The notes: generated from the sequence alone by a model not told the origin. A DNA stretch of 64,000 nt from Nitrososphaerota archaeon (GCA_021325615.1 JAJPGU010000005.1:21255-85254); one strand, 5' to 3'. Shown: positions 10,101 to 18,861, counted from the stretch's first letter. Numbers and translations are program-made.

Positions 10101-10289
10101 GCTGTTCTCCGCGGAGACAAACAGGTTCGGGTGGTCAGAGTAGGCCCTTGCCCCTGGCGGCAGCATGCTTGGAAATACAAGGATGACAAGTAGGAAGAGC
10201 GCGAATTTTTTGTACAATGACTTTGGACTGCCGGACTTGGAATTAACCTTGTCGACTCTTTGGTCCCGGTCCAGCGGGAACGAAACCAA
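7155..10289 (-). CDS. S-layer-type surface protein
   Basis: This is a secreted protein of about 1,040 residues. A lysine-containing start leads to a hydrophobic stretch (FALFLLVILVF) and a likely signal-peptidase site after PPGARA. The mature N-terminus (SAENSMFQNYFHGAMVVEV) and later blocks such as IGLNPNAWPVIQLFTF match, from memory, the major S-layer candidate of ammonia-oxidizing archaea. Repeated beta-rich units with ETGPGTGVF are followed by a Pro/Gln/Ala-rich linker near residue 880 and a C-terminal Ig-like domain. The TTG at 10289 is uncertain; a TTG at 10217 gives a tidier 25-residue signal peptide. Confidence 0.75.
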   Translation of the reverse strand: MVSFPLDRDQRVDKVNSKSGSPKSLYKKFALFLLVILVFPSMLPPGARAYSDHPNLFVSAENSMFQNYFHGAMVVEVIVKGQNNQLDVAQGEPNVSVNGRALRMAQASDGYWYAFFANTDAARQADQVALGGHPGQNLDFGVFCSSSTPASVLGADFSQADGVAIPDSAGLSGTTQGTASFGVCSGSPLPPSPAQENVVKFAPSLNSNSGVPPGQIGLNPNAWPVIQLFTFSNDVTVEYDGVGGTQSVDLTYAPDIPNISLSLDRTSYPAGSEVFATINDIELDEDPTAVDSWTFNVASPAATFYQAFPEYGGGNPAGLVNLGPYLPSLGFKDNGKVAMSLGGVVNLKTNNLQTSSSITVNSVTYNSLVTFVETGPNTGVFTSNYNGLSTIGMLPGAPRGQAGSIEYDLQSTSIVSGTTTAGLTLGGGQQTFGPGQREQVTLNDPAQVLNSGIAETLNIFRSSAVVPTLKIGNPVTLNTASDANLYALPNSLSGPIPVVSSVPDPNSARLVIDTRSTAHTTFYEMTLNLGLTAGSLDSILIDPSQPNSGGTNWVNYDLRSFQHQLALGSFSGTSMTLHFGSASSPASVVILPQGSVTSAEGLVQIPSSAVSAIMAEPPSDPVYLEINFGSSPGTVSGPTDTQPIVFDVDSFGMKNGQNVNNAVYRAELQETGPGTGVFTGTVQYVVANQMNQFDPATIRGLQTSGSNIIFFVNGQMVDQNGVNFSITSSAGGAPTSVTSKSSLPTHTGVLTLSSANYHIGSVVTVTLYDPDLAADPVATFTTVNDPSSPAMDTVGDGNGNILVEIWIKGFRYHQCTVGGKFYGGLSASGFALTETAPGSGVFQGSFKMPQWICNQDGTDIISPVGGTIQAWYHDYADASGRSVIIGSTVVPPSATASGGQAAAPSQPAQAPPSQSQPAPSQAPASQPAFVPKVTHITQIGDASGAPLLQNPKPGQAVTFNDIISNGDYQNDQKISYIVQVKDSTGRVVFLKWVSDTISPSNQVTEQIKWTPQAPGSYTAEVYVWDGMDTLVPLAHKTGYQFTVQ

Positions 10290-10321
10290 GTTTTAACTAA
10301 GGGACCTGCCCGAGCCCATCC

Positions 10322-10831
10322 ATGGTGAACAGGAAGGCGCTGCTCATAGTCTCCGGCATCCTTGTGGTGGCAGGCATCCTGATATCATACATGCAGTCAG
10401 AGGACGAGATGAACGACATTGCGATAGCGCAGCAGACGGTCTCGTCAGGCTCGTCGATGAACGTAAGCAAGTCCCTTGACCCGTCCGCCATGAGGGAGGG
10501 GGTCTACTCCGTCCAGATTACCGACTTTAAGCAGGGAGAGACCCTTGGTGCAACCGTCGTCGATCCAAGCGGCATCCAGGTGGCAACAAGCACGGTCACA
10601 AAGAGCCCCTACCAGCAGAACTTTACCATATCTTCTGCAGGGCTCTACAACCTGAAGATACAGAACAACGCCCAGTCGGACCTCACCGTACAGGGCATAA
10701 TCGGCTACTACCCCCAGCCCCCCAACATACTTGACCTGGTTTCCATAGTGATACTGTTTGCAGGCCTCAGCGGACTTGCAGTGGGGATGATGTACTTTAT
10801 CAAGACCAGGGGAAAGATGGGCCCTAGTTGA
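10322..10831 (+). CDS. Two-helix membrane protein of unknown function
   Basis: I do not recognise the family. The 169-residue product has an N-terminal helix (LLIVSGILVVAGILI), an extracytoplasmic beta-rich domain of about 100 residues (QITDFKQGETLGATVVDPSG), and a C-terminal helix (IVILFAGLSGLAVGMMYF) ending in a basic tail. This resembles small envelope proteins that face the S-layer space. It is divergent from the S-layer gene with only 32 bases between them. A TTTTAACTAAG box about 27 bases upstream fits a leaderless start. Its end overlaps the convergent winged-helix gene by 8 bases. Confidence 0.75.
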   Translation: MVNRKALLIVSGILVVAGILISYMQSEDEMNDIAIAQQTVSSGSSMNVSKSLDPSAMREGVYSVQITDFKQGETLGATVVDPSGIQVATSTVTKSPYQQNFTISSAGLYNLKIQNNAQSDLTVQGIIGYYPQPPNILDLVSIVILFAGLSGLAVGMMYFIKTRGKMGPS

Positions 10832-11132
10832 GGAACTGGTCAAGTTCCGTAAGGCCGCTTACCACGCCGTCAAAGGTCTCGTCAGACTCCATTATCTTGT
10901 TGAGCTTCTCATGGTCCACGCCATAGATGGATTTTCCGCCCTCGGCGCGCACCGTTACAAACCCGTGCTCGATGGCATATGAGAGCCTCCGGGCAATCTC
11001 GCCCTCGGGCACCTGGACCTTTGAGGAAATGTGCGCCGAGTCCTTCTCGCCGTCCTCAAGTTCCGCAAGGATCGACGATACCTGCGGGTCGACAAGTGTT
11101 TCCAGCATCTTTTTCCTGTCAAATTCAGCCAT
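10824..11132 (-). CDS. Small winged-helix-like protein
   Basis: The 102-residue protein has the helix pattern of an ArsR/MarR-type winged helix (LVDPQVSSILAEL, EGEIARRLSYAIEHGFV, then a short wing TVRAEGGKSIYGV) and an acidic C-terminal helix. A role in DNA binding or protein contact is inferred. The ATG at 11132 directly follows an in-frame TTG. It lies immediately downstream of the VWA gene (6 bases), so it is probably the last gene of the MoxR-VWA operon. Confidence 0.7.
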   Translation of the reverse strand: MAEFDRKKMLETLVDPQVSSILAELEDGEKDSAHISSKVQVPEGEIARRLSYAIEHGFVTVRAEGGKSIYGVDHEKLNKIMESDETFDGVVSGLTELDQFLN

Positions 11133-11138
11133 CAATAC

Positions 11139-12470
11139 CTACCATCCATGCCGCGAGCTGAGGACCTTCCGCTTGTTGAGGATAAAATCGTTTATGAGCA
11201 CCCTGCCTATTTTTTCCGGGTTGATGTAGTAGGCCCTGCCCCTGAGCTGCCTCTCCAGGCCCTCGACGTAGCTTAGGAGCTCCTCCTCTTCTGATACCAT
11301 TATGGTGTCTATCTCAATCCCCTCCCTCCTGCACTTTTTTGCCTCCTGCAGGGTCTTGGCGTGGATGGCGGGGTCCACCTGCTTGTACCGGTAGCAGAGG
11401 TAGACCATCTCGTCGCGTATGTCAAGCCTAGAGTCCCTCTCGGTCCTTATCTTTGACATGGTGGCAGCGTCGGGCTTGTAAAAGTGCGAGTAGGGCTTTT
11501 CCGAGAGGATCGCCTCCTTCTGGGACTCGTCGTCTACAAAGCACGCCGAGGGCTGCCCGTCAGTTATCATGACTATCCTCTTGTTGTGGGCCCCGTCCTT
11601 TTTGAGGATCTTCAGGGCTAGGCGGAAGGCCGCCTGGTAGTTCGTATAGTGGAGGAAGTTGTCGTTTGCGTCATAGGTCTTGAGGTACGGGATGTCCCGC
11701 GGCTTGACCTCGGAGGCAAGGGAGCCGAACCCGACGATGTAGATCGAGTCGCTTGGGAAGAACTTTTTGTTGAGCACGTAGAGGGCCCACAGGGCCTTCT
11801 TTGCAGCCTCTATCCTGCTGCCCTCGCCCGACCCTGCCGAGTACTTCATGGTGGAGCTAAGGTCTATGCAGTAGACAACCCCCACCTTTACCTCCTCCCG
11901 GGTCTCGAACCTTTCAAAATCCTCGAACTTGATCTCGATTGGAAACTTCCCGCCCCCTGACCTCTGGACCGAGTTGAGGACGGTGCGGGGGATGTCGATG
12001 TTCTTGAATTCCTCGCCCCTCTCAAGCTTGGAGGTGCTGTCAAGCAGTATTCCCCCCGACCCGATGTTTTTTGTCTCATGGAGCCCAAGGCCCCCCTCGT
12101 TTATCGCCTTGACAATGTCGTCAAGCATCCTCTGCCCTATCTCAAAGAACCCCTTCTTTGTGAGCCACTTCTTGTCCTCCTTGAGGTAGCCCTTCCTCTG
12201 GAGGTATTTTGTGATGGGCTCGTCGCTGCCCATGGACTCGGTCTGCTTTTCCTGCTCGTCCTCCTTTTGGCCTGCCTTTCCTTCCGTTGCGGCCCCCTGG
12301 AGGATTTTTTCAAGGTCCTGGACCGACGGGGTCTTTTCCTTGAGCGCCTGCCTTGCCATGGCCTTGAGAATCCTTGTAAGCTGCTCGTTTGAGACCTCCG
12401 GCTCGGACGAGCCCTCCTCCTTTTTCTCGCTGCTAAGCGAGTAGACAAAGTTCGAGGTGCTACGCGGCAA
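11139..12470 (-). CDS. VWA-domain protein partnered with a MoxR-type ATPase
   Basis: The C-terminal half is a von Willebrand A domain: a MIDAS motif in CIDLSSTMKYS, a GFGSLASEV strand and a VMITDGQPS strand. The first 150 residues are charged and probably helical, with a KLL-like helical repeat. The frame is open far upstream into the ATPase gene, but those residues are a shadow. A TTG at 12470 overlapping the ATPase stop gives a 443-residue product with no earlier sensible start. MoxR-VWA pairs act as chaperone-like complexes for metal insertion or envelope assembly; the client is unknown here. Confidence 0.85.
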   Translation of the reverse strand: MPRSTSNFVYSLSSEKKEEGSSEPEVSNEQLTRILKAMARQALKEKTPSVQDLEKILQGAATEGKAGQKEDEQEKQTESMGSDEPITKYLQRKGYLKEDKKWLTKKGFFEIGQRMLDDIVKAINEGGLGLHETKNIGSGGILLDSTSKLERGEEFKNIDIPRTVLNSVQRSGGGKFPIEIKFEDFERFETREEVKVGVVYCIDLSSTMKYSAGSGEGSRIEAAKKALWALYVLNKKFFPSDSIYIVGFGSLASEVKPRDIPYLKTYDANDNFLHYTNYQAAFRLALKILKKDGAHNKRIVMITDGQPSACFVDDESQKEAILSEKPYSHFYKPDAATMSKIRTERDSRLDIRDEMVYLCYRYKQVDPAIHAKTLQEAKKCRREGIEIDTIMVSEEEELLSYVEGLERQLRGRAYYINPEKIGRVLINDFILNKRKVLSSRHGW

Positions 12471-14094
12471 CGTACGAGCCCTCTTTCCTGTCAAGGATCT
12501 TGGGCTCAAGGAGGCACAGGCCGTCAAGCGCAAGCTCAAGGGCTGCCGCCCGCAACTCGTGCCCTGACGCGTCGGAGAACTCAAATGATCCGGCCTGGAT
12601 TCCGTGGGACTTGGCCTGCCTGACGAACTCTGCCTGGTCCGAGAGGGCCCTCTGGTAAACCTTCTCCACAAGGCCCGCAAGGGCGCCAAAGTTCTTGAGC
12701 TGGTTCTCGTACGAGTTTGCCATGCTGTTTGACCCAACAATTGACTGCGATACCACAAAGTTCTTGCCTGCAAAATCGCCCTTTATCCCCTCAAGCACCT
12801 CCTGGCCCGCCTCCCTGACGTATTCAAGCGACGTGTCCCGGACGGCCAAGTCTACGAGTGTCCTGAGGGTCTTGTGGCGGTTCTCAGCCGTATCGTCAAG
12901 TTCGGCAAGCTCAAACTTGGCGCACTGGCCTATGCAGGAAATGTCGCTGGGCCTTGGGACCGGCATGATTTCATGCGAGAGGGCGCGCGTCCTTTCGGCC
13001 TCCCCCACCAGGAGCTCGAGCCCGTGGACCGACATCCTCACCGAGACGCCCTTGTCCTGGTTTATCTCTGGGCTCTTGCGGGCGTTCTGTGCGACCCGTA
13101 CAAGCAGTTTGAGCATGAACACCGGAACGAAGGACTTGGGGATCCTGGACTCCTGCGCCACTATGAGCATCTCGTCCCCGACTGTCTTTGGATAGTGCGT
13201 ATGGATGTGGCTCTTGAGCCTGTCATAAAGCGGCTCGATTATCTTTCCCGCGTGCGTGTAGTCAATCGGGTTTGCAGTTGCAAGGAACGCAGTCTTGGGC
13301 TCAAAGACCACGGGATACGCACCGGTCGTGAACCTGCCCTCCTGCAGCACCGAGAGCAGGGCTACCTGCTTCCTCGTGTCAAGCACCGGGAGCTCGTCTA
13401 TGCAGAAAAGCCCGTGCTTTGCCTGCATCAGCTGGCCCGGCGAGTACGACTCTATCTCGTAGAGCTCGGTCCCCTTCTTTGTTATCTTTATGGCGTCAAT
13501 CTGGCCCACCAGGTCTTTTACCGAGATGTCCGGCGTGGCAAGGACGTACTTGAACCTATCCTTTCCCCCCACCCAGTCTATCGGCGTGTCAAGCTTGTTG
13601 TCCCGGATCTTTGCCTTGCTGTCGGCGTCGATGAAGAACCTCGGGCTTGGCATGGCGCCGTCCCTGTCAAGCAGGAGCCCCGCAAGCTCAGAGGCCGGAA
13701 GGTCCATCGGGCAGTCGTTTGTAATGCTTCCGCGGATTACCGGCATCGGCGAGAGGAGGTTCTCGGCTATTGACTGGGCAATCTTTGTCTTTGCCTGGCC
13801 TATCTGCCCGACAAGAATCATGTCGTGGCCCGAGAGTATGGCCCTGTCAAGTGCAGGAACAACGTCGTCTTCAAACCCTATGATCCCCGGGTACTTGGCG
13901 GAGTTGGACTTTATCTTCGAGATGAGGTTGCGCCTGAGCTGCTCCTTTGCCCCCACAATCTTGTAGTTTATCTCAAGCAGCGCGCCAAGGGTCCGGATCT
14001 TCATGTAGTCTTCCGGAACTCCGGCCATGACCTCGGTATACTTTGGAGCCGAGGAGTAGCTGCGATTAACAATACCTTCAAAATCCTGTGCCAT
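12460..14094 (-). CDS. MoxR/magnesium-chelatase-like AAA+ ATPase
   Basis: The 544-residue ATPase has a Walker A motif in GQIGQAKTK, a Walker B motif in LFCIDELP, and the ATANPID sensor-1 stretch. An N-terminal extension of about 90 residues and a helical C-terminal domain flank the AAA+ core. I start it at the ATG at 14094, where a TTTAAAT box lies about 26 bases upstream; a TTG at 14112 is in frame. It overlaps the VWA gene and should be co-expressed with it. The family drives remodelling or metallation of partner proteins. Confidence 0.87.
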   Translation of the reverse strand: MAQDFEGIVNRSYSSAPKYTEVMAGVPEDYMKIRTLGALLEINYKIVGAKEQLRRNLISKIKSNSAKYPGIIGFEDDVVPALDRAILSGHDMILVGQIGQAKTKIAQSIAENLLSPMPVIRGSITNDCPMDLPASELAGLLLDRDGAMPSPRFFIDADSKAKIRDNKLDTPIDWVGGKDRFKYVLATPDISVKDLVGQIDAIKITKKGTELYEIESYSPGQLMQAKHGLFCIDELPVLDTRKQVALLSVLQEGRFTTGAYPVVFEPKTAFLATANPIDYTHAGKIIEPLYDRLKSHIHTHYPKTVGDEMLIVAQESRIPKSFVPVFMLKLLVRVAQNARKSPEINQDKGVSVRMSVHGLELLVGEAERTRALSHEIMPVPRPSDISCIGQCAKFELAELDDTAENRHKTLRTLVDLAVRDTSLEYVREAGQEVLEGIKGDFAGKNFVVSQSIVGSNSMANSYENQLKNFGALAGLVEKVYQRALSDQAEFVRQAKSHGIQAGSFEFSDASGHELRAAALELALDGLCLLEPKILDRKEGSYVAA

Positions 14095-14178
14095 TATCGT
14101 AAGTAGAGCCAAATCCGATTTAAAGTGTTATTTCCCCTTCGTATGGTTTTTATCGGGGGTTTGGTCGTTTTTCAATAC

Positions 14179-14820
14179 TTGTCTTCACAAGAATACAGGC
14201 ACATTGTTAGGATTGCGGGAAAGGACATTCCCGGTACTAAGAAGACAATCATTGGAATAAGCCAGGTAAAGGGCATGGGCTACAACTTTGCAAAGTCAAT
14301 CCTTGACATCCTGAAGATAAACCCGAACAGCAACGTGGGGTTTCTGACAGAATCGCAGGTCGAGCAGATCGAAAAGGCGATGAGGAACCCGACATCGTTC
14401 AACATACCCCCGTGGTTCCTCAACAGGAGGAAGGACATCGAGACTGGAGGCAACCTGCATCTTATCACATCGGATATTGATTTTAACGTAAGAAACGACA
14501 TCGAGCGAGAAAAGGGAATGAGTTCCTGGCGAGGATTCCGTCACACTTATGGACTAAAGGTCAGGGGACAGCGAACCCGCACCACCGGAAGAAAGGGCGG
14601 TGCAGTCGGTGTACGCAAGGGTGGCAAGGTATTGCCTGCCGGCGCGGCACCTGCCGAGGGCGCGGCCGCACCAGCGGCTGCTGCAGCTCCTGCAGCAGGC
14701 GGTGAGAAGGGAGCGGCAGCTCCTGCGGCCGGAAAGGCTGCCCCAGCTGCGGCCCCAGCAAAGGGCGGTGCAGCACCTGCAAAGGACGCCAAGCCTGCCG
14801 CGGAAAAGAAGGCAAAATAG
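14179..14820 (+). CDS. rps13: Ribosomal protein S13 with an Ala/Pro/Lys-rich tail
   Basis: S13 sits in the head of the small subunit and contacts the P-site tRNA. The core ([43 protein letters not shown]) is complete by about residue 152. It is followed by some 60 residues of almost only Ala, Pro, Gly and Lys. I set the start at a TTG at 14179, giving [12 protein letters not shown], which matches the usual archaeal N-terminus. The ATG at 14143 adds a hydrophobic stretch foreign to S13. A TTTTTATC box about 27 bases upstream agrees. Confidence 0.93.
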   Translation: MSSQEYRHIVRIAGKDIPGTKKTIIGISQVKGMGYNFAKSILDILKINPNSNVGFLTESQVEQIEKAMRNPTSFNIPPWFLNRRKDIETGGNLHLITSDIDFNVRNDIEREKGMSSWRGFRHTYGLKVRGQRTRTTGRKGGAVGVRKGGKVLPAGAAPAEGAAAPAAAAAPAAGGEKGAAAPAAGKAAPAAAPAKGGAAPAKDAKPAAEKKAK

Positions 14821-14829
14821 GTGAGATGA

Positions 14830-15390
14830 ATGGGAGACCATCCAAAGAATTCGCGCAAGTTGTGGAGAAAGCCAAAGAGGCCGCTAAACTATGACCTGCT
14901 AAACGAGGAGCTCTATGTCCTTGGTACCTACGGCCTGAAGAACAAGAGGGAGCTCTGGAAGGCACACACCGAGCTTTCAAGGATAAGGAACCAGGCAAGA
15001 TCACTGCTCGCACTTACACAGGATGTCAGGGCAAGGAAGGAGCCTACCCTGATGAAGGCACTTACAAGAATCGGCCTTGTCAAGGAAACATCCACGCTTG
15101 ATGACGTGCTGAACCTCAAGGTAACCGACCTTCTCTCGCGAAGGCTCCAGACAATAGTCCAGAGAAAGGCGAACTTCAAGAGCCCCTACCTTGCAAGACA
15201 GGCGGTCGTCCACGGACATGTGCTGATTGGCGAGAGGACAGTGAGCATTCCGTCATACACGGTAACCGTCGAGGAGGAAAACCTCGTCACCCTCGCACCA
15301 GGCGTTGAGCTCGGCAAGATAAGGCCGCCGCCCGCTCCCGAGCAGGCAGCGACCGAACAGCAGCCGCAAGAGACCCAGCCTGCGCAGTAG
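14830..15390 (+). CDS. rps4: Ribosomal protein S4
   Basis: S4 is a primary binder of 16S rRNA. The 186-residue protein opens with GDHPKNSRKLWRKPKRP, as in archaeal S4/eukaryotic S9, and carries the S4 RNA-binding domain (LQTIVQRKANFKSPYLARQ, VVHGHVLIG). The last 25 residues are rich in Pro, Gln and Ala. It follows rps13 by nine bases, the conserved archaeal order, and is very likely in the same transcript. Confidence 0.95.
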   Translation: MGDHPKNSRKLWRKPKRPLNYDLLNEELYVLGTYGLKNKRELWKAHTELSRIRNQARSLLALTQDVRARKEPTLMKALTRIGLVKETSTLDDVLNLKVTDLLSRRLQTIVQRKANFKSPYLARQAVVHGHVLIGERTVSIPSYTVTVEEENLVTLAPGVELGKIRPPPAPEQAATEQQPQETQPAQ

Positions 15391-15433
15391 AGTCACATAA
15401 TTATTATCTATCTGATCCTACATAGATCACCAT

Positions 15434-17194
15434 ATGTGTTCGATTATAGGGTACCTAGGCCTCAACCAGGCCGCTCCTATAATAGTGAAGGGACTGAAGA
15501 GGATGGAGTACCGCGGTTATGACAGCGTCGGGGTCGCAACTTTTTCTGACAACCAGATAGTGGTAAGGAAGGGCGTCGGCAAGGTAATAGAGGTTAACAA
15601 GGCCGCAAAGCTTGACGAGCTTTCAGGGAACGTTGGCATCGGCCACACGAGGTGGGCCACGCACGGGATGGTCACCGACACGAATGCCCACCCGCACCCC
15701 TCAAGCACCGGCGAGGTTGCAATCGTGCACAACGGCATCATAACAAACCACGAGGAGCTCAAGCAGGACCTCCAGCAGAAGGGCTATGCCTTCAAGAGCC
15801 AGACTGACAGCGAGGTAATAGCAAACCTTCTCCAGTACCATTATGACAAGACGCGGGACATCAAGCAATCAGTGGTGTCCACGGTTGCCGACCTCAGGGG
15901 AGACTATGCGTTTGTTGCAGTATTTGAGGACGGGACGCTTGCGGCTGCAAGGATGCACGAGCCGCTCATCATAGGAATCGGCAAGGAAGGCTATTTCATA
16001 TCAAGCGATGTCCTCGGGTTTGTGGAGAACACCGACGAGGTAATCTACCTTGACAACAGGGAGTTTGTGATAATCAGCAAGGCGGGACTCCACCTGTTTG
16101 ACTTTGACGCCAACCCGGTGCAGCACCAGATTACAAAGGTTTCAAAGGAGTTTGCAGACGTCTACAAGGGCGAATATGCGCACTTTACGCTCAAGGAGAT
16201 AAACGAGCAGCCTGTCACGATAATGAACGCAGGAATGAACACGCAGCTTGAGCTTGACCTTGCGACGGACTTTATCAGGCATGCAAGGACCCTCTACATC
16301 ACTGGCAGCGGCACGAGCTACAACGCGGCGCTTGTGGCAAAGTTCCTCTTCTCCAAGTATGCCAAGATAAAGATCGAGCCAATCATCTCGTCCGAGGCGC
16401 ACTTTTCCCCCGACATCTTCGAGCAGCAGTCAATCCTTATAGCTCTCTCCCAGAGCGGCGAGAGCGCCGACGTGCTTGAGGCAGTCAACATTGCAAAGGG
16501 ATCAAACGCAAAGATAATCTCGATTGTAAACATAATGACGTCGTCGCTGTCGCACCTCTCCTCCATTGCAATCGGCCTTGGGTGCGGCCCGGAGATTGGC
16601 GTCGCGGCAACAAAAAGCTTTACCGCACAGCTTGCCATACTTTACAAGATAGTAGACAAGATCTGCGGCGGGTGCCTCGGCCTTGACCTTGCCAGGGTCT
16701 CAGAGGCCGCAAAGAAGAGCCTTGCGGACGACTCGAAGATCAAGGAGATTGCAAAGAAGCTCAAGGACGTCTCGGACATTTACGTCCTGGGGAGGGGGAT
16801 CCACTATCCCATCGCCCTCGAGTCATCGCTGAAGCTCAAGGAGCTCACCTACATCCATGCCGAGGGGCTGCCCGGGGGCGAGCTCAAGCACGGCCCGCTT
16901 GCGCTCATGGACAACAACACCTACGTCATAATGATAAACCCCGACGACTCGACCTATTCGGACACGCTTACAAGCGCAAGGGAGATCAAGGCGCGCGGGG
17001 CCAAGGTCATCGGAATTTCCGACAAGCCAAGCGACGTCTACGACTACTGGATTGAGATTTCAAAGATAGACGAGTCCATGTACCCGCTTGTGGAGATAAT
17101 ACCGATCCAGCTGCTCGCATATTACGCGGCTGTGGAAAAAGAGACCGACCCGGACTATCCGCGAAACCTTGCAAAATCCGTAACTGTCAAGTAA
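15434..17194 (+). CDS. glmS: Glutamine-fructose-6-phosphate aminotransferase
   Basis: GlmS makes glucosamine-6-phosphate, the entry to amino-sugar and glycan synthesis. The 586-residue protein starts with the catalytic MCSIIGYLG, where Cys2 becomes the N-terminal nucleophile. The glutaminase domain shows GHTRWATHG. Two SIS domains follow, with GSGTSYNAA, SQSGESADVLEA and GGELKHGPLAL, and a typical C-terminal end. The start codon leaves a short leader after an AATTATTATC TATA-like stretch near 15400. No glmS ribozyme is seen. Confidence 0.96.
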   Translation: MCSIIGYLGLNQAAPIIVKGLKRMEYRGYDSVGVATFSDNQIVVRKGVGKVIEVNKAAKLDELSGNVGIGHTRWATHGMVTDTNAHPHPSSTGEVAIVHNGIITNHEELKQDLQQKGYAFKSQTDSEVIANLLQYHYDKTRDIKQSVVSTVADLRGDYAFVAVFEDGTLAAARMHEPLIIGIGKEGYFISSDVLGFVENTDEVIYLDNREFVIISKAGLHLFDFDANPVQHQITKVSKEFADVYKGEYAHFTLKEINEQPVTIMNAGMNTQLELDLATDFIRHARTLYITGSGTSYNAALVAKFLFSKYAKIKIEPIISSEAHFSPDIFEQQSILIALSQSGESADVLEAVNIAKGSNAKIISIVNIMTSSLSHLSSIAIGLGCGPEIGVAATKSFTAQLAILYKIVDKICGGCLGLDLARVSEAAKKSLADDSKIKEIAKKLKDVSDIYVLGRGIHYPIALESSLKLKELTYIHAEGLPGGELKHGPLALMDNNTYVIMINPDDSTYSDTLTSAREIKARGAKVIGISDKPSDVYDYWIEISKIDESMYPLVEIIPIQLLAYYAAVEKETDPDYPRNLAKSVTVK

Positions 17195-18254
17195 TCTTCT
17201 TGTACTCCGCCTCGGTCAGCGAGAGCAGCTTTTCCGCCCCGATGCCTGCCTTTAGCATGCAGGCAATCGACGCGCCGCCGGCACCCGCGCCCTCCTTTAC
17301 AAACCCCTCCGCATAGGCCCTCAGCCCCGGGATCTCCGACTGCCCAAGCCTGAGCCTTGCAACAAGTATCGGGATGTCAAATATTTCCGCCACCATCTCC
17401 GCCAGGTTTGCAGTCCTGTCTTCTGCAACATACGAGGTGGTCCCTATTGCGGTGTTCCTTCCGCCATACCCGATGCTTTTTGCAAAGCGCAGCACCGCCG
17501 CCATCTGGGTGCCCCCTGCAAGGAGGACGTTTGTAATCTCGGACGCCGTGCTCAGGATGCCTGCAACGGTTGGTATCATCGGGTCCCCAAGTCCTGCCAC
17601 TATATCGAACGGGTCGCTTGACTGCATCCTGGACATGGCCTTTCTTACTATCTCCGCCTTGAGTTGTACCGGATTTTCAGGCATGCTGCTTGATACAAGC
17701 GCCTTTACGCCAAGGCCCTCCAGCACCCCGAGCGCGGTGGTCGTCCCCCCGGGGATGCTCTCGCCTATCACAAGGCAGTCGGTAGTGGCGCCAAGGAACC
17801 TTCCGACAATCCTGCCGTACTCGACTGCCCTCCTTGCGTCCTCCGGGCTCAGCGCATTCTCGCGCGAAATGTTCCTCCCGTGGGCAAGCCCCATGTCGAT
17901 GTACGGAAGCTTTGGGGGCACCTTGCTTCCCGCATTTATCACAACGCTCGGGATGGACGCAGCCTCAAGCGCGGTCTTTGTCAGAAGCGCGGGAGTCGGC
18001 TTGCCGTCCGGGGTCATCGGTATTACCGAGATGCTCTTGCAGTGCCCGTAGTGGATGAACTCGGCGTCCGCAGGGCCGGTGAACTTGATGAGGTCGGGGT
18101 GCTCGCCCGCCACGGTAATGCCTGGAACCTCCGATGTTTCCGTGTATGATATGACAAGCGAGAACGCAAACCTCTTCTGGGCAGTCCTCTCGACAAACTC
18201 GGCTCCCGCCCTCTCGTTTCCCAAAATCCCGATGTCGTGCAAGAAACTAATCAC
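17187..18254 (-). CDS. cobT: Nicotinate mononucleotide-dependent phosphoribosyltransferase, CobT-like
   Basis: The 355-residue protein resembles the archaeal branch of the CobT family, which activates the lower-ligand base of cobalamin by transferring phosphoribose from nicotinate mononucleotide. Support comes from GHCKSISVIPMTPDG, the glycine-rich GESIPGGTTTALGVL, AGLGDPMIPTVAG and the C-terminal VKEGAGAGGAS segment. Ammonia-oxidizing archaea make cobalamin, which fits. Its end overlaps that of glmS by 8 bases (convergent), and its start overlaps the stop of the upstream metallo-hydrolase gene. Confidence 0.85.
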   Translation of the reverse strand: MISFLHDIGILGNERAGAEFVERTAQKRFAFSLVISYTETSEVPGITVAGEHPDLIKFTGPADAEFIHYGHCKSISVIPMTPDGKPTPALLTKTALEAASIPSVVINAGSKVPPKLPYIDMGLAHGRNISRENALSPEDARRAVEYGRIVGRFLGATTDCLVIGESIPGGTTTALGVLEGLGVKALVSSSMPENPVQLKAEIVRKAMSRMQSSDPFDIVAGLGDPMIPTVAGILSTASEITNVLLAGGTQMAAVLRFAKSIGYGGRNTAIGTTSYVAEDRTANLAEMVAEIFDIPILVARLRLGQSEIPGLRAYAEGFVKEGAGAGGASIACMLKAGIGAEKLLSLTEAEYKKIT

Positions 18255-18861
18255 TGCTCATGAATCCAAGAAATTCCTCTTCCGTCCTTGGCTGCATTAC
18301 AAAGTTGGTCTTCTTCTCCCTGCCTATCGTGGATGTCGGCGAGCCTCCGTAGTTGTGCCCCGGATACATGACAAGCGAGTCGTCAAGCTTTGCAACCACG
18401 CCAAAGAGGCTTTGGTAGAGTTCCCTTGCGCTGCCCCCCGGGAGGTCCACCCTGCCGCAGTTTCCCACAAAGAGCGTGTCGCCCGAGAAGACCTTGCCGT
18501 CGCCTACGAGGCAGATGCTGTCCTTTGAATGCCCCGGCGTGTGGACCACGGCAAGCTCGGAATTTCCGAACCTTATCGTGTCGCCGTCCGATACCGTCAT
18601 GTCGTTTTTCAGGGTCGATGCCTTGTGCTGGACAATCTTGGCCCCCGTCGCCTTGGCAATGGCGTCGTTGCCTATTGTGTGATCAAAATGGTGGTGCGTG
18701 TTTATGACATACTTTACCTTGAGCCCGTTCTTTTCCACCACCCCAAGGACATTGTCCAGGTCCCATGAGGGGTCGAGAATGACGGCCTCGCTTGTCTGCT
18801 CGTCCTCAAGCACGTAGGTAAAGTTCTGCATGTTTCCAACCTCCAGCTGGTGTACCTTCAT
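18247..18861 (-). CDS. MBL-fold hydrolase, glyoxalase II/persulfide dioxygenase-like
   Basis: The 204-residue protein has the metallo-beta-lactamase metal motif NTHHHFDHTIGN, a second ligand region VVHTPGHSKDS, then FSGDTLF and YPGHNYG, all in the right order. This is the glyoxalase II/ETHE1-like branch, acting on thioesters or persulfides. Which substrate is used cannot be told. It overlaps the start of nnrE-like gene's stop by four bases (ATGA) and the following cobT gene by 8 bases, so the three form one minus-strand operon. Confidence 0.87.
   Translation of the reverse strand: MKVHQLEVGNMQNFTYVLEDEQTSEAVILDPSWDLDNVLGVVEKNGLKVKYVINTHHHFDHTIGNDAIAKATGAKIVQHKASTLKNDMTVSDGDTIRFGNSELAVVHTPGHSKDSICLVGDGKVFSGDTLFVGNCGRVDLPGGSARELYQSLFGVVAKLDDSLVMYPGHNYGGSPTSTIGREKKTNFVMQPRTEEEFLGFMSSD

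Noticed and set aside
12471..12773. N-terminal extension of the VWA protein into the ATPase gene
   Set aside because: The extra 101 residues are Arg/Ser-rich shadow sequence of the ATPase frame; a TTG overlapping the ATPase stop is the better start.
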